This document shows, in pieces, positions 8,611 through 15,704 of a stretch of DNA of 64,000 nucleotides (its first letter is position 1; each line of letters starts with the position of its first letter). The notes beneath the pieces are model-generated. The model was not told the origin of the DNA. It made no database searches and saw only the letters and a program-made list of their open reading frames with translations. Source of the DNA: Mesorhizobium neociceri (GTDB taxonomy: Bacteria; Pseudomonadota; Alphaproteobacteria; Rhizobiales; Rhizobiaceae); contig NZ_JACDTY010000025.1 in NCBI RefSeq assembly GCF_013520985.1, forward strand, positions 16,598-80,597, read 5' to 3'. The position numbers were made by a program, and so were the translations under genes.

Positions 8611-9056
8611 GGCAATTCGCCTCGATAGATAATCCGTCGAGTACGTCGGAGGTTCCAAGCGTCGCATCCGAAGGCGGCCGGATTCCTCGCGCTGACATCT
8701 CAGGCCCAGGGATTGTCGCTCAAATTTGTATCGAAGCGGCCGGAGCAAGGAGCGCAACCACAGCGCAATTTACGGCGCGCTGGCCAGAGCTTTACCAAGT
8801 CTTGCCCTGGCAAGAAAAAGGCCGCGCATCCAGACGAGCATGGCCAGCAAATAGCCGGCGCGTTGCATGAGGAGAGTGGAGCCCTGCATCGCGTCGGCCA
8901 TGCGGCGAGTTCGGGAAGCCGCGTCGGCTAGCTAGGGCCGGTCAGTTTTCCGGCAATGGCTTGGTATGAATCCGTACCATCTTTTTTAATTGAAGGCGCG
9001 ATTTCGGCGGCCATATAAATTCGGAATTGTCATCTACGGGCGAGGACAATTTTGCG
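8611..9056. other. Intergenic region with promoter and hairpins
   Basis: These 446 bases carry the EcfG-type promoter of the minus-strand small membrane protein (8631-8656) and two hairpins near 8938-8977 (GCCGG/CCGGC and GGTATG/CGTACC, the latter followed by TCTTTTTT). No convincing gene was found. A 43-codon minus-strand frame at 8770-8901 lacks a ribosome-binding site. Confidence 0.5.
8631..8656 (-). promoter_or_regulatory. EcfG/RpoE2-type promoter
   Basis: GGAAC at 8656-8652, 19 bases, then TT at 8632-8631, matching the GGAAC-N18/19-TT consensus of the alphaproteobacterial general-stress sigma factor. Expected transcription start is about 8624, directly ahead of the gene at 8610. The -10 core reads GATT rather than CGTT. 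Confidence 0.5.
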
Positions 9057-9248
9057 ATGGATATAATCCAGGAAAGCGATACCCGCCGGAAGGCGGTTGA
9101 AGTGGTCGAAGCCTGCGGCGAATGGTTTGTCCACGTGGTCGAGGGCGATCAGGCAACTAGCATCTCATTCGAGCTTGAAGCCTTCGCGCTTGTCTATGCG
9201 GAAGGCCAGCGGATGCGCCTGGGCCTGGACAAGGTCATGCGGCTCTAA
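9057..9248 (+). CDS. Small hypothetical protein
   Basis: The 63-aa soluble protein MDIIQESDTRRKAVEVVEAC... has no recognisable domain. The predicted fold is beta-rich, with alternating hydrophobics in GEWFVHVVEGDQATSISFEL. The frame can start at a TTG at 9027, but the ATG at 9057 has GAGGA at 9042-9046, 10 bases upstream, and is preferred. No EcfG-type site is visible in front of it, unlike several neighbours. Function unknown. Confidence 0.6.
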   Translation: MDIIQESDTRRKAVEVVEACGEWFVHVVEGDQATSISFELEAFALVYAEGQRMRLGLDKVMRL

Positions 9249-9434
9249 AGCGTTTGCCCCCAAAACGGACCGCTATCCAACAGCCGAGCACATTTTGATC
9301 GGCGCAACGATATCAGCGTGGCCGAGACATTCAGGCCCTATGGCCAGAACGCGTCGGCGTGTAGGCATCGCGACCGGCGCCGGCGTCTGCCGGCGCTCCG
9401 CGAAACAAGCTTGGACCTGGGTGCCGCGGCTTCT

Positions 9435-9869
9435 TCAGGCAGTCTGCGAATGCTCGCCACCCGGCTTCGAGATGCCGCTCAAAGCCACAGCTGCTTCTGT
9501 CGCTTCGCCATTTGTCGCGAGGTCGCCAAGGGAGATGATGCCGACGAGCCTCTTGTCGCGGTTGAGAACGGGCAGCCGTCGAACCTGCAAGTCGCCCATG
9601 TTCTCCAAAACATTCTCGATTTCTTCATCGTCAAAGCAATATTTGACCTCCGCGCTCATGACGTCACGCACCTTGGCGTCAGGCCCTTTGCCCAACGCCA
9701 CGCCGCGGATGGCGATATCGCGATCGGTGATCATACCGACCAACCGGTCGTTATCGCCTACGGGCATCACTCCAGCGTCTAGTTTGCCCATCATCTGCGC
9801 TACGTCGCGAATTGACTGCTCAGGATTGGCGACCTGAACATCCCTGGTCATGCAGTTACCCACTTTCAT
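9435..9869 (-). CDS. CBS-domain protein
   Basis: The 144-aa protein consists of two CBS motifs forming one Bateman module: MTRDVQVANPEQSIRDVAQMM with LVGMITDRDIAIRG, then VMSAEVKYCFDDEEIENVL with LVGIISLGDLA. Such modules bind adenine nucleotides (AMP, ATP or NAD-type ligands) and act as energy or stress sensors. The frame continues to 9950, through the promoter, but the ATG at 9869 has GGAGAG just upstream and is the real start. It is expressed from the minus half of a bidirectional EcfG-type promoter at 9921-9948, so a general-stress role is inferred. Confidence 0.88.
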   Translation of the reverse strand: MKVGNCMTRDVQVANPEQSIRDVAQMMGKLDAGVMPVGDNDRLVGMITDRDIAIRGVALGKGPDAKVRDVMSAEVKYCFDDEEIENVLENMGDLQVRRLPVLNRDKRLVGIISLGDLATNGEATEAAVALSGISKPGGEHSQTA

Positions 9870-9920
9870 GGCAATCTCTCCGTCACTTGCGAGCCCGCCG
9901 CCATATCGGTGCAGACCGAG

Positions 9921-9948
9921 GGAACGAAATCCTGGGCGGTAACGTTCC
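9921..9948. promoter_or_regulatory. Bidirectional EcfG/RpoE2-type promoter
   Basis: Plus strand: GGAAC at 9921-9925 and CGTT at 9943-9946, spacer 17. Minus strand: GGAAC at 9948-9944 and CGTT at 9926-9923, spacer 17. The two promoters interlock as a near-palindrome, each -35 overlapping the opposite -10. They serve the divergent CBS gene (start 9869) and NAD-binding gene (start 10012). Confidence 0.8.
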
Positions 9949-10011
9949 ATTCAATCCGGGATTGACTGCCCGGAAATTTTTCAGCCGCGTTGCAAGTGCC
10001 TGGAAAGCGCG

Positions 10012-10947
10012 ATGGCAAGCGATCCTGAACGGAACGGCTCTCCAACTGAAAACATCGTGACGGTGTTCGGCGGAACAGGCTTCCTCGGACAACGAATCGT
10101 CAGCCGGCTACTGGACAAGAAGATGGGCGTTCGCGCGGTTTCACGCCATCCAGGCAGAGATCAGCCCCGCGCGTCGCCCCAACTGAAAAGGATTGAGGCA
10201 AACATCCTCGATCGACCCTCAATCGCCGCTGCCGTTTCGGGCTCTCGCGTGGTGGTGAACGCCGTCAGCCTCTATGTCGAGCGCGCGGGGCAGAGTTTCG
10301 AGCGCGTGCATGTGGAGGCCGCGGCGGACCTGGCTGCCGCTTCACGGGAGGCGGGTGTCGAGAAATTCATACAGATTTCTGGAATAGGGTCTGATGCCCG
10401 GTCCTCTTCCGCTTACATCAGAGCCCGGGGCCGCGGCGAGGAAGCCGTAAAGGTTGCCTTTCCGCAAGCGACTGTCGTTCGGCCGGCGGTCATGACCGGC
10501 CCCGACGATACGTTCCTCACGGCCATCATCCGGCTGTTGCGCCTCCTTCCGGTTTATCCGCTGTTCGGCAACGGCGACGTGCGGCTTCAACCCGTCTATG
10601 CCGGAGACGTCGCGGAAGCCGTCGCTCGGCTTGCTTCGGGCCAATCTGACACGGACGCCCATGTCTTCGAATTCGCGGGTCCGCATGTTTACGCCTACAA
10701 GGACCTGGTTCGGGAGATAGCGGGCCTTCTTCAAATACGGCCCACATTGATGCCAGTGCCCTATCCGATCTGGACGTTGCTCGCGACGGCTGCAGAGTGG
10801 CTTCCGGCCGCGCCGCTTACACGCAATCAGGTCGAGTTGATGCAGGATGACAACATCGCATCCGGCAATTTTCCGGGACTCAAGGACTTGAGCATCGAAC
10901 CGCGCGAACTCGACGCAGTGGTTCGCATGATCGACGGAAGCCGATGA
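10012..10947 (+). CDS. NAD(P)-binding epimerase-like protein (NDUFA9-like)
   Basis: The 311-aa protein is an atypical short-chain dehydrogenase with the Rossmann signature VFGGTGFLGQRIVSRL near residue 20. It then has AVSRHPGRDQPRA, NAVSLYVERAGQSFERVHVEA and VVRPAVMTGPDDTF, the pattern of complex-I NDUFA9-like and NmrA/epimerase relatives. A YxxxK catalytic pair is not evident, so it may be a sensor or assembly protein and not an oxidoreductase. GGAAAG precedes the ATG, and the plus half of the bidirectional EcfG-type promoter lies 66 bases upstream. Quinone-protein assembly or stress roles are inferred. Confidence 0.85.
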   Translation: MASDPERNGSPTENIVTVFGGTGFLGQRIVSRLLDKKMGVRAVSRHPGRDQPRASPQLKRIEANILDRPSIAAAVSGSRVVVNAVSLYVERAGQSFERVHVEAAADLAAASREAGVEKFIQISGIGSDARSSSAYIRARGRGEEAVKVAFPQATVVRPAVMTGPDDTFLTAIIRLLRLLPVYPLFGNGDVRLQPVYAGDVAEAVARLASGQSDTDAHVFEFAGPHVYAYKDLVREIAGLLQIRPTLMPVPYPIWTLLATAAEWLPAAPLTRNQVELMQDDNIASGNFPGLKDLSIEPRELDAVVRMIDGSR

Positions 10948-10964
10948 GGAGCCATTTCTGGCGG

Positions 10965-10989
10965 GGAACATATGTCTTCCTGAGGGGTT
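10965..10989 (+). promoter_or_regulatory. EcfG/RpoE2-type promoter
   Basis: GGAAC at 10965-10969, 18 bases, TT at 10988-10989 (GGTT core). It precedes the small zinc-ribbon gene at 11017, whose AAGGAG site is at 11002-11007, so the expected leader is about 20 bases. Confidence 0.6.
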
Positions 10990-11016
10990 GGTCGAATTCG
11001 AAAGGAGAATCCAGCC

Positions 11017-11253
11017 ATGGCCAAGTGTGATCAATGCGGCAACGACTACGACAAGTCCTTCCAAATCTATCTGGGGGAGCAGACTTACACCTTCGACAGT
11101 TTCGAATGTGCGATCCAGAAGCTCGCTCCGACCTGTCCGCACTGCAATGTCCGCGTCGTTGGCCATGGCTTCGAGCAGGACGACGTCATCTATTGCTGCG
11201 CCCATTGCGCCGTGCAAGAAGGCGCCGCCGCGCTCACCGACCGCGCGCCTTGA
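11017..11253 (+). CDS. Small Cys-rich (zinc-binding) protein
   Basis: The 78-aa protein has four cysteine pairs or singles: CDQC near the N terminus, FECA in the middle, CPHC, and CCAHC near the C terminus. This is a pattern expected for one or two zinc sites. It contains no membrane segment. AAGGAG lies 9 bases before the ATG, and an EcfG-type promoter ends 27 bases before it. Function unknown; a stress-related metal-binding or protein-interaction role is inferred from context. Confidence 0.75.
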   Translation: MAKCDQCGNDYDKSFQIYLGEQTYTFDSFECAIQKLAPTCPHCNVRVVGHGFEQDDVIYCCAHCAVQEGAAALTDRAP

Positions 11254-11349
11254 GACAATAGCACCGCCCGCCTTTCTATTGGCGACCGCTTCGGCACTCC
11301 GCCAGACGTCCTTTCTAGCTCGAATCGTCGTGGCGAGCACTCGAGCAAG

Positions 11350-11898
11350 CTAGGCGTGATGCGCCCGTGTCTTGGCGGCCTTCTCCGCCGCCTGCTTTCT
11401 TCCGCGAGCTCCTTTGGTCTGTGCGGCCTTGCGTGCAGCCGCGGAGCGGCCGGATGCGCCCTTCGTCTCGGCGGCCTTCTCCGCTGCGGCCGAGCGTTCC
11501 TCGGTTGTCCGGTGTGATGCCGCTGCCTTGGTCTGCCGTGAGAGTGCCTCATGCGATGCCGTATTTTTCGGTTCGCGCTTAAGGACCTCGGAAACCGCCC
11601 TCGATACCTTCGGGCGATGCTTGGGTGTGCGCTGGCCTTGGCCGACCTCGTAGGCATATTCGGCGCTCTTACGGGTGCTCTCCTTGACCTTTCCTTTCTT
11701 GGGGGGCGGCAGGTCGACCCCGGCCCGACGCGCCTCGGAAAGACCGATGGCGATCGCTTGCTTGGTCGAGCGTGCGCCGTGCTCGCCGCGTCGGACCTTG
11801 TCGATCTCCTCGTGTATGAACTCGCCGGCCTGCGTGCTCGGCGACTTGCCTTCGCGCTTGTCCCTTCGCGCCTTCTCAATGGTTTTTCTGTCCGGCAT
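11350..11898 (-). CDS. Histone H1-like basic protein (DUF6496-like)
   Basis: The 182-aa highly basic protein has an N-terminal domain (HGARSTKQAIAIGLSEARRAGVDLP) typical of DUF6496-like proteins. The C-terminal half is a low-complexity Ala/Lys/Arg tail (AEKAAETKGASGRSAAARKAA, then KQAAEKAAKTRAHHA) resembling bacterial histone H1-like DNA-binding tails. It probably binds nucleic acid under stress. A weak EcfG-type site, GGATC at 11984-11980 with CGTT at 11963-11960, lies upstream. Confidence 0.75.
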   Translation of the reverse strand: MPDRKTIEKARRDKREGKSPSTQAGEFIHEEIDKVRRGEHGARSTKQAIAIGLSEARRAGVDLPPPKKGKVKESTRKSAEYAYEVGQGQRTPKHRPKVSRAVSEVLKREPKNTASHEALSRQTKAAASHRTTEERSAAAEKAAETKGASGRSAAARKAAQTKGARGRKQAAEKAAKTRAHHA

Positions 11899-11959
11899 AG
11901 CGTTTCTCCATTCTAGGATATGTCAGCCATCTGGACGCGGATGCGCCCTTCGAGATTTC

Positions 11960-11984
11960 AACGCATCTGGGCCGCAATTGATCC
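11960..11984 (-). promoter_or_regulatory. Weak EcfG-type promoter
   Basis: GGATC (one mismatch to GGAAC) at 11984-11980, 18 bases, TT within CGTT at 11963-11960. It lies about 60 bases upstream of the histone-like gene start at 11898. Confidence 0.35.
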
Positions 11985-12134
11985 TTGGACCTGCCTTCGG
12001 TTAGTCACCACATCGACTGCGAATTGCGCTCGCCGGATCCTGAGCGGAACGCTCCTTGGTGATCTAGTGATTACCCTCGAGACAGGGCTTCTGGGTAGCC
12101 GTAGGGCAGTGGGGTGCGGTTGGCAGGTCGGCTG

Positions 12135-12296
12135 TCAGGACTTTTTATCGCCGTTTGGATTTGGTGCCGGCGCCTCGCGCACATCTCGCGGTGGCGGGTC
12201 GATATGTTGAGGCTCTGGCGATGCGTCCTTGTCTGGATCGACAGGCGCCTTCCCAGGACTGGGTTTCGGCGGCGGAACTTTGATTTTGCCTCGCAT
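12135..12296 (-). CDS. Small proline-rich hypothetical protein
   Basis: This possible 53-aa protein, MRGKIKVPPPKPSPGKAPVD..., is rich in Pro, Asp and Lys and predicted to be disordered. The ATG at 12296 lies about 9 bases after the TT of an EcfG-type site, so the mRNA would be nearly leaderless; an alternative start at 12335 lies upstream of that promoter. No family is recognised. The call rests on promoter position and composition only. Confidence 0.45.
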   Translation of the reverse strand: MRGKIKVPPPKPSPGKAPVDPDKDASPEPQHIDPPPRDVREAPAPNPNGDKKS

Positions 12297-12302
12297 GCTC
12301 AA

Positions 12303-12330
12303 AGAACCGATATCGCCACTCTCTTGTTCC
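12303..12330. promoter_or_regulatory. Divergent EcfG-type promoter pair
   Basis: Minus strand: GGAAC at 12330-12326, 19 bases, TT at 12306-12305. Plus strand: AGAAC (one mismatch) at 12303-12307, 19 bases, TT at 12327-12328. The geometry matches the bidirectional site at 9921-9948. It sits between the genes starting at 12296 (minus) and 12419 (plus). Confidence 0.45.
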
Positions 12331-12418
12331 CACACACGCTCTGATATTTTAGCAGTTGCGAAACAAAGGCGCCCATTCCCGCGTTGAGATTTCGTCCACT
12401 ACGGGGAGAAACTCGCAA

Positions 12419-12712
12419 ATGGATCCGGCAACCGCAGCAATGATGGTTCTGCTGTCGTGCAGCCCAGGCGAGGCTGTCTGCAAACCGCTCGATACGTCAC
12501 CGGCCATGATCTTCGTATCCCTTGACGAATGCCAGGCTGCGTTGGCCAACAGGCTGGCTGGCGCCCCCAACGGGGAAATCCTGGGGCGATGCAGTTCTGT
12601 CGACCCATCCGCTACAGCGTCCCTTCCTGCCGGGTATAGGACGGTCGTCGTCACGCGGGGCATGGGGGCAAATGCGGTGAGCAGTCGCTACATCGTGCTG
12701 CACAAAGACTGA
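12419..12712 (+). CDS. Small conserved hypothetical protein
   Basis: The 97-aa protein MDPATAAMMVLLSCSPGEAVC... has a hydrophobic N terminus and four cysteines that could form disulfides (SCSP, AVCKP, DECQ, RCSS). It has the look of a small rhizobial secreted or envelope protein, and I recall similar hypothetical proteins without function. The ATG at 12419 has GGGAGA upstream; the frame also allows a start at 12356. A weak plus-strand EcfG-type site lies about 90 bases upstream. Confidence 0.65.
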   Translation: MDPATAAMMVLLSCSPGEAVCKPLDTSPAMIFVSLDECQAALANRLAGAPNGEILGRCSSVDPSATASLPAGYRTVVVTRGMGANAVSSRYIVLHKD

Positions 12713-12749
12713 GCCCGCCACCGTGAGGCAGCCGGCACGGCCGCCCGAG

Positions 12750-12995
12750 CTACTCCAAAGGCGGCTCTTCGCTCGGTGGAGTCAAAACGGTAATATCCAT
12801 TCTGGCGATTGTCGATGCGGCGCGCCCCTGTGCACCAGGATCTGTGTCGCCACTTTCTGCCACCATGGCCTTGGCGCGATGTCCTACGCTGTCTGCGCTT
12901 TTGCCTGGCGCAAATCCTTCGCCCGGTTCTGTCTTTGCGGGTTTCGGTTGAGTTTCCGTTGCCTGCCGATGTTGATTTCCAATCGCCGAGACCAT
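12750..12995 (-). CDS. Small disordered hypothetical protein
   Basis: The 81-aa polar protein has no hydrophobic core (QHRQATETQPKPAKTEPGEG and later VLTPPSEEPPLE), so it is probably intrinsically disordered. The start is well supported: GGAGG with 5 bases spacing before the ATG at 12995. No domain is recognised and no EcfG-type site is visible. The call rests mainly on the ribosome-binding site. Confidence 0.55.
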   Translation of the reverse strand: MVSAIGNQHRQATETQPKPAKTEPGEGFAPGKSADSVGHRAKAMVAESGDTDPGAQGRAASTIARMDITVLTPPSEEPPLE

Positions 12996-13316
12996 TGATA
13001 CCTCCGCTTGGTGAGGCCGTGACTGTACCTGTCAAGGCTGTAGCGAGCCTGACCATTCTAAACAGCCGCGACCGTGAGGCGGTGGGCTCACCTTCTCGAT
13101 GCCGTGGCGCTCGCAGCCCAAACGCCGCCTGCGTTCGTCGCGCTCTTCTGGCGTGCTTTTAGGTCGGCGCCCACGACGTCGATCTTCGGATATCTCGTCG
13201 GGTGGGGAGTTCAACCTCAGCCCCCTTGATGCGGCACCGGTTTCGCCCGACAATAGGGAACGATTTCGCCCGCCATGTGTTAGGCACTCATGAATCCCTC
13301 GGACCCCGGACCCAGA
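12996..13316. other. Intergenic region
   Basis: These 321 bases hold an EcfG-type promoter at 13257-13281. A minus-strand frame at 13032-13253 starts with TTG, has no ribosome-binding site and is not called. No other structure was recognised. Confidence 0.5.
13257..13281 (+). promoter_or_regulatory. EcfG/RpoE2-type promoter
   Basis: GGAAC at 13257-13261, 18 bases, TT at 13280-13281 (TGTT core). Expected transcription start is about 13288, which favours the ATG at 13317 over the one at 13290 for the downstream gene. Confidence 0.55.
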
Positions 13317-13523
13317 ATGGCAGCCGATCTTTTCACGATGCGACTCGCCGATGCTCAGCAGCGCATCAAACAGACCGAGCTAGCGCTTGTACTGAGCGAG
13401 AAAATGGTGGCTGAGAACCTCGCTTTATCCAGCAGGATACGATCTGCGAGGCGGCGTATCGTGAAGCCGAGAGGGCGTCTGGCGACAATCGACCCAACAA
13501 CCCTGAAAGAGTTCGCACTCTGA
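13317..13523 (+). CDS. Small coiled-coil protein, first of a tandem paralogous pair
   Basis: The 68-aa helical protein has heptad-like repeats (DAQQRIKQTELALVLSEKMV) followed by ENLALSSRIRSARRRI. The same C-terminal motif (MNLALCCRIRSAQRRV ... IDP) occurs in the next gene, also 68 aa, so the two are paralogues. The ATG at 13317 is chosen because it gives equal length and fits the promoter at 13257-13281; an ATG at 13290 is possible. A hairpin CTCCC/GGGAG near 13536-13553 follows the stop. Function unknown. Confidence 0.6.
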   Translation: MAADLFTMRLADAQQRIKQTELALVLSEKMVAENLALSSRIRSARRRIVKPRGRLATIDPTTLKEFAL

Positions 13524-13593
13524 TCGCGCCCCACTCCCGATAGTGTGGGAGAGGTTGTTGATACCCTTAGCGGTGATCGGCCAATACGTCACA

Positions 13594-13618
13594 GGAACCA
13601 AAGCGTTCGGCAGGGGTT
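13594..13618 (+). promoter_or_regulatory. EcfG/RpoE2-type promoter
   Basis: GGAAC at 13594-13598, 18 bases, TT at 13617-13618 (GGTT core). It precedes the 68-aa gene at 13658 with an expected leader of about 30 bases. Confidence 0.6.
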
Positions 13619-13657
13619 GGTGTTCCGAAGGGACCGCAACCCAAAGGAAGCGGAACG

Positions 13658-13864
13658 ATGGACCTGAGGAACCTGGAACTGGCCAGAGCACGACAGCGCG
13701 TCGGCCGGGCAAAGTTGGATCTCGAACGCGCTGAAAACTTGCTCGATGAAGACTGCGGCGTCGCCATGAATCTTGCCTTGTGTTGCCGAATTCGGTCCGC
13801 GCAAAGGCGCGTGGTCGAGGCCAGGCTGCGCCTTACGAAGATCGATCCCGGCAGGACAAATTGA
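13658..13864 (+). CDS. Small coiled-coil protein, second of a tandem paralogous pair
   Basis: The 68-aa protein is mostly helical, with a charged amphipathic N-terminal half (ARQRVGRAKLDLERAENLLD) and the shared C-terminal motif NLALCCRIRSAQRRVVEARLRL. It is paralogous to 13317-13523. GGAAGCGGAACG precedes the ATG, and an EcfG-type promoter lies at 13594-13618. The duplicated gene with duplicated promoter class suggests selection for stress expression; molecular function is unknown. Confidence 0.65.
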   Translation: MDLRNLELARARQRVGRAKLDLERAENLLDEDCGVAMNLALCCRIRSAQRRVVEARLRLTKIDPGRTN

Positions 13865-13927
13865 CCCGACACCGGGCAGTGCATCAGTTTAGCGGAAAGC
13901 ATTCGCAGGAGACGTAGGGTCATCAGT

Positions 13928-14347
13928 ATGACTAGCAAGCCAGAATACGTCGCTACCGCTTTTACGAACGCTTGGAACCGGCATGATATGGATGAGTTCG
14001 CATCTCTGTTCGCTTCCGATGCCAACTTCGTCAACGTCGTAGGTGTTTGGTGGAAGAACCGATCCGAGATCGAAGCGGCGCACCGAGCTACCCATCAGAC
14101 CATGTTTCGGGATAGCCGACTAGAAGGCGATGTCTCGTCGGTTGTGGAATTGGCTCCGGGGCTTGCTTCCGTTCACTACAGGTGGACCCTAACGGGAGCA
14201 TCTGCTCCGGACGGGTCCCCGGCCGGAGTTAGGAATGGCATATTGCTTCTGATTGCCCAAGAAGGGCAATCGGGATGGCACATCAAGGTGGCTCAGAACA
14301 CGGATATTGTTCCTGGCGCAATCGCACCAGCCGGCGCGAAAAGCTAA
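13928..14347 (+). CDS. SnoaL-like / SgcJ family protein
   Basis: The 139-aa protein has the NTF2-like cone fold of DUF4440/SgcJ-EcaC proteins: AFTNAWNRHDMDEFASLFASDANFVNVVGVWWKNRSEI at the N terminus, then beta-strands around VHYRWTLTGA and GILLLIAQEGQSGWHIKVAQNT. Such proteins bind small hydrophobic ligands or act as isomerases or hydrolases; no specific reaction can be assigned. It has no signal peptide and appears to be a single gene. Confidence 0.85.
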   Translation: MTSKPEYVATAFTNAWNRHDMDEFASLFASDANFVNVVGVWWKNRSEIEAAHRATHQTMFRDSRLEGDVSSVVELAPGLASVHYRWTLTGASAPDGSPAGVRNGILLLIAQEGQSGWHIKVAQNTDIVPGAIAPAGAKS

Positions 14348-14349
14348 CC

Positions 14350-14548
14350 ATGCCCCACCGGACCTAAAGGCAAGAAACGCCCTGCCGACGTGATCGGCAA
14401 TGCCGTCCGCGTCATGCGCATTGCGACGGGCGAGGAAGCCGACGAGGTGATTGACGATGGCAAAGACCCTGCCGCCAAGGCACTGTTGCGCCGAAGCCGG
14501 GCAAGCGCGGTCCCTACAAAAAAGTCGGCTGCCGAAATTTCAAACTGA
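14350..14548 (+). pseudogene. Frameshifted small conserved rhizobial gene
   Basis: Starting at the ATG at 14350 the frame stops after five codons, but skipping one base gives GPKGKKRPADVIGNAVRVMRIATGEEADEV, then KDPAAKAL, ending at TGA 14546-14548. This resembles small basic rhizobial proteins that begin MPRGPKGEKRPADVIG and end in a Gly/Lys-rich AT-hook-like tail. Here the tail is also disrupted: GKRGPYKK appears in another frame. Two lesions make it a likely pseudogene. The family assignment is from memory. Confidence 0.6.
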
Positions 14549-14623
14549 GACACTACCCAACCCCGAGATCGCGAGACGTGGCCCCATCTATTGAACTGCC
14601 GAGCCACTATCTCTTTCTCGCCT

Positions 14624-14686
14624 GGAAAGAGACTTAAAATCCCTCGATCTCTGATCGTACGGGTTCGACGCCCGTCGTCCGCACCA
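14624..14686 (+). tRNA. tRNA-Leu 3' remnant (non-functional)
   Basis: The 15 bases GACTTAAAATCCCTC at 14631-14645 and the acceptor end CGTCCGCACCA at 14676-14686 are identical to tRNA-Leu(TAA) at 8196-8280. Between them is an intact-looking T-arm, ACGGG-TTCGACG-CCCGT. The 5' acceptor and D-arm are missing. It is on the opposite strand to the intact tRNA. Such 3' remnants usually mark recombination sites of integrated elements. Confidence 0.7.
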
Positions 14687-14732
14687 CCCTTCGCTCTTCG
14701 AGCTTAGGCGGCAGGCCGCCGGAGCAGACGTC

Positions 14733-15704
14733 TCAAATGTCGAGATAACCGGCGGCCACGAGCATTGCCTTGTATCGTCGGGCAAATCGGCTGGGCAAAC
14801 GGCTGAGGTACCCCGAGGCGCCAATATCCCAATGCGCGCCCAGTTCGCCATCGAAGCTCGCCGGGTCGAACTGCAGCAGCCCGCTGCGCGGATATACCGT
14901 GAATTCTCCGAAGATCGGTTCTCCCTCCTCCTCGTAGAAATCGACACGCACCATGTCGAACTCGCTGCCAAGCGCCTCAGCTGCCTCGATCATCCGGGCG
15001 AGGCTCTTGGGAGGGGGAATTTCCAGGCTCGAGTCGATCGCACCCTGGACGATGTTGAGCGGACGCCAGTCGCGATCCAGGTGGCCCGTATTCTTGGCTG
15101 TGGAACGGAAAGCGACGACGACAATGTACTCGACGCGGCCGGCCAGCACACAGAGTTTGTAGTCGACCGGGTCATAATCCTGGTCCTTGCCGACCAGCGC
15201 TTCGACGAAAACCCGCCGCCTGATGTGCGCATAGCTGCGCTCAAGCTTGCGGGTGCCATAGGTCTGGGCAAGGTGTGCCGCCATCCCGGCAATGATAGCC
15301 TCCCGGTCGGCGCTTGCCGGATAGCGAACGATGACGTTCATGGCGCAACCGTGGTTGCATTTGACGGCGTAGGGAACGTTCAAGTCATCGAAGGGGATCT
15401 GGCTCGGATCGTCGCCCTGCCACAGCACCTTTGGGACGGCGAGCCAGGGAAGCCGTTTCCGGACGATTTCCTTGGACTCGATCTTGTCGAGAAGACCGGC
15501 GAAGCGAGGATCGTCATCGAAAATCTTGCGCCAATGGATCTTCTCCGTGAAGGTCACAGGGGCTGCGAAATTCGGCAAATGCCGCATCCGCTTAAGGAAA
15601 CGCTGGGTCAACCGGCGGTAGCGGACAAGCAGCGCGGCGTTCAGCAACAGGAGCGATGCTCGCGCGCTGTTTCGCTTCAGCCATGCCTTTGCGCCAGGCG
15701 CCAT
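14733..15704 (-). CDS. TupA-like ATP-grasp protein
   Basis: The 323-aa protein matches the TupA-like ATP-grasp family. It has an N-terminal helical part (LTQRFLKRMRHLPNFAAPVTFTEKIHWRKI), the conserved YAVKCNHGCAMNVIV, and the metal/ATP-binding C-terminal MVRVDFYEEEGEPIFGEFTVYP. Family members are thought to ligate amino acids or modify surface polysaccharides and peptides. AAGGA lies 8 bases before the ATG. It is divergent from the HAL-like gene across 260 bases containing an ABC-ATPase remnant. The substrate is unknown. Confidence 0.85.
   Translation of the reverse strand: MAPGAKAWLKRNSARASLLLLNAALLVRYRRLTQRFLKRMRHLPNFAAPVTFTEKIHWRKIFDDDPRFAGLLDKIESKEIVRKRLPWLAVPKVLWQGDDPSQIPFDDLNVPYAVKCNHGCAMNVIVRYPASADREAIIAGMAAHLAQTYGTRKLERSYAHIRRRVFVEALVGKDQDYDPVDYKLCVLAGRVEYIVVVAFRSTAKNTGHLDRDWRPLNIVQGAIDSSLEIPPPKSLARMIEAAEALGSEFDMVRVDFYEEEGEPIFGEFTVYPRSGLLQFDPASFDGELGAHWDIGASGYLSRLPSRFARRYKAMLVAAGYLDI

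Noticed and set aside
8770..8901. 43-codon hydrophobic minus-strand frame
   Set aside because: No ribosome-binding site or promoter; length within chance.
13032..13253. Arg-rich 73-codon minus-strand frame
   Set aside because: TTG start, no ribosome-binding site, no homology recognised.
14344..14607. 87-codon minus-strand frame
   Set aside because: It is antisense to a better explained broken gene on the plus strand.
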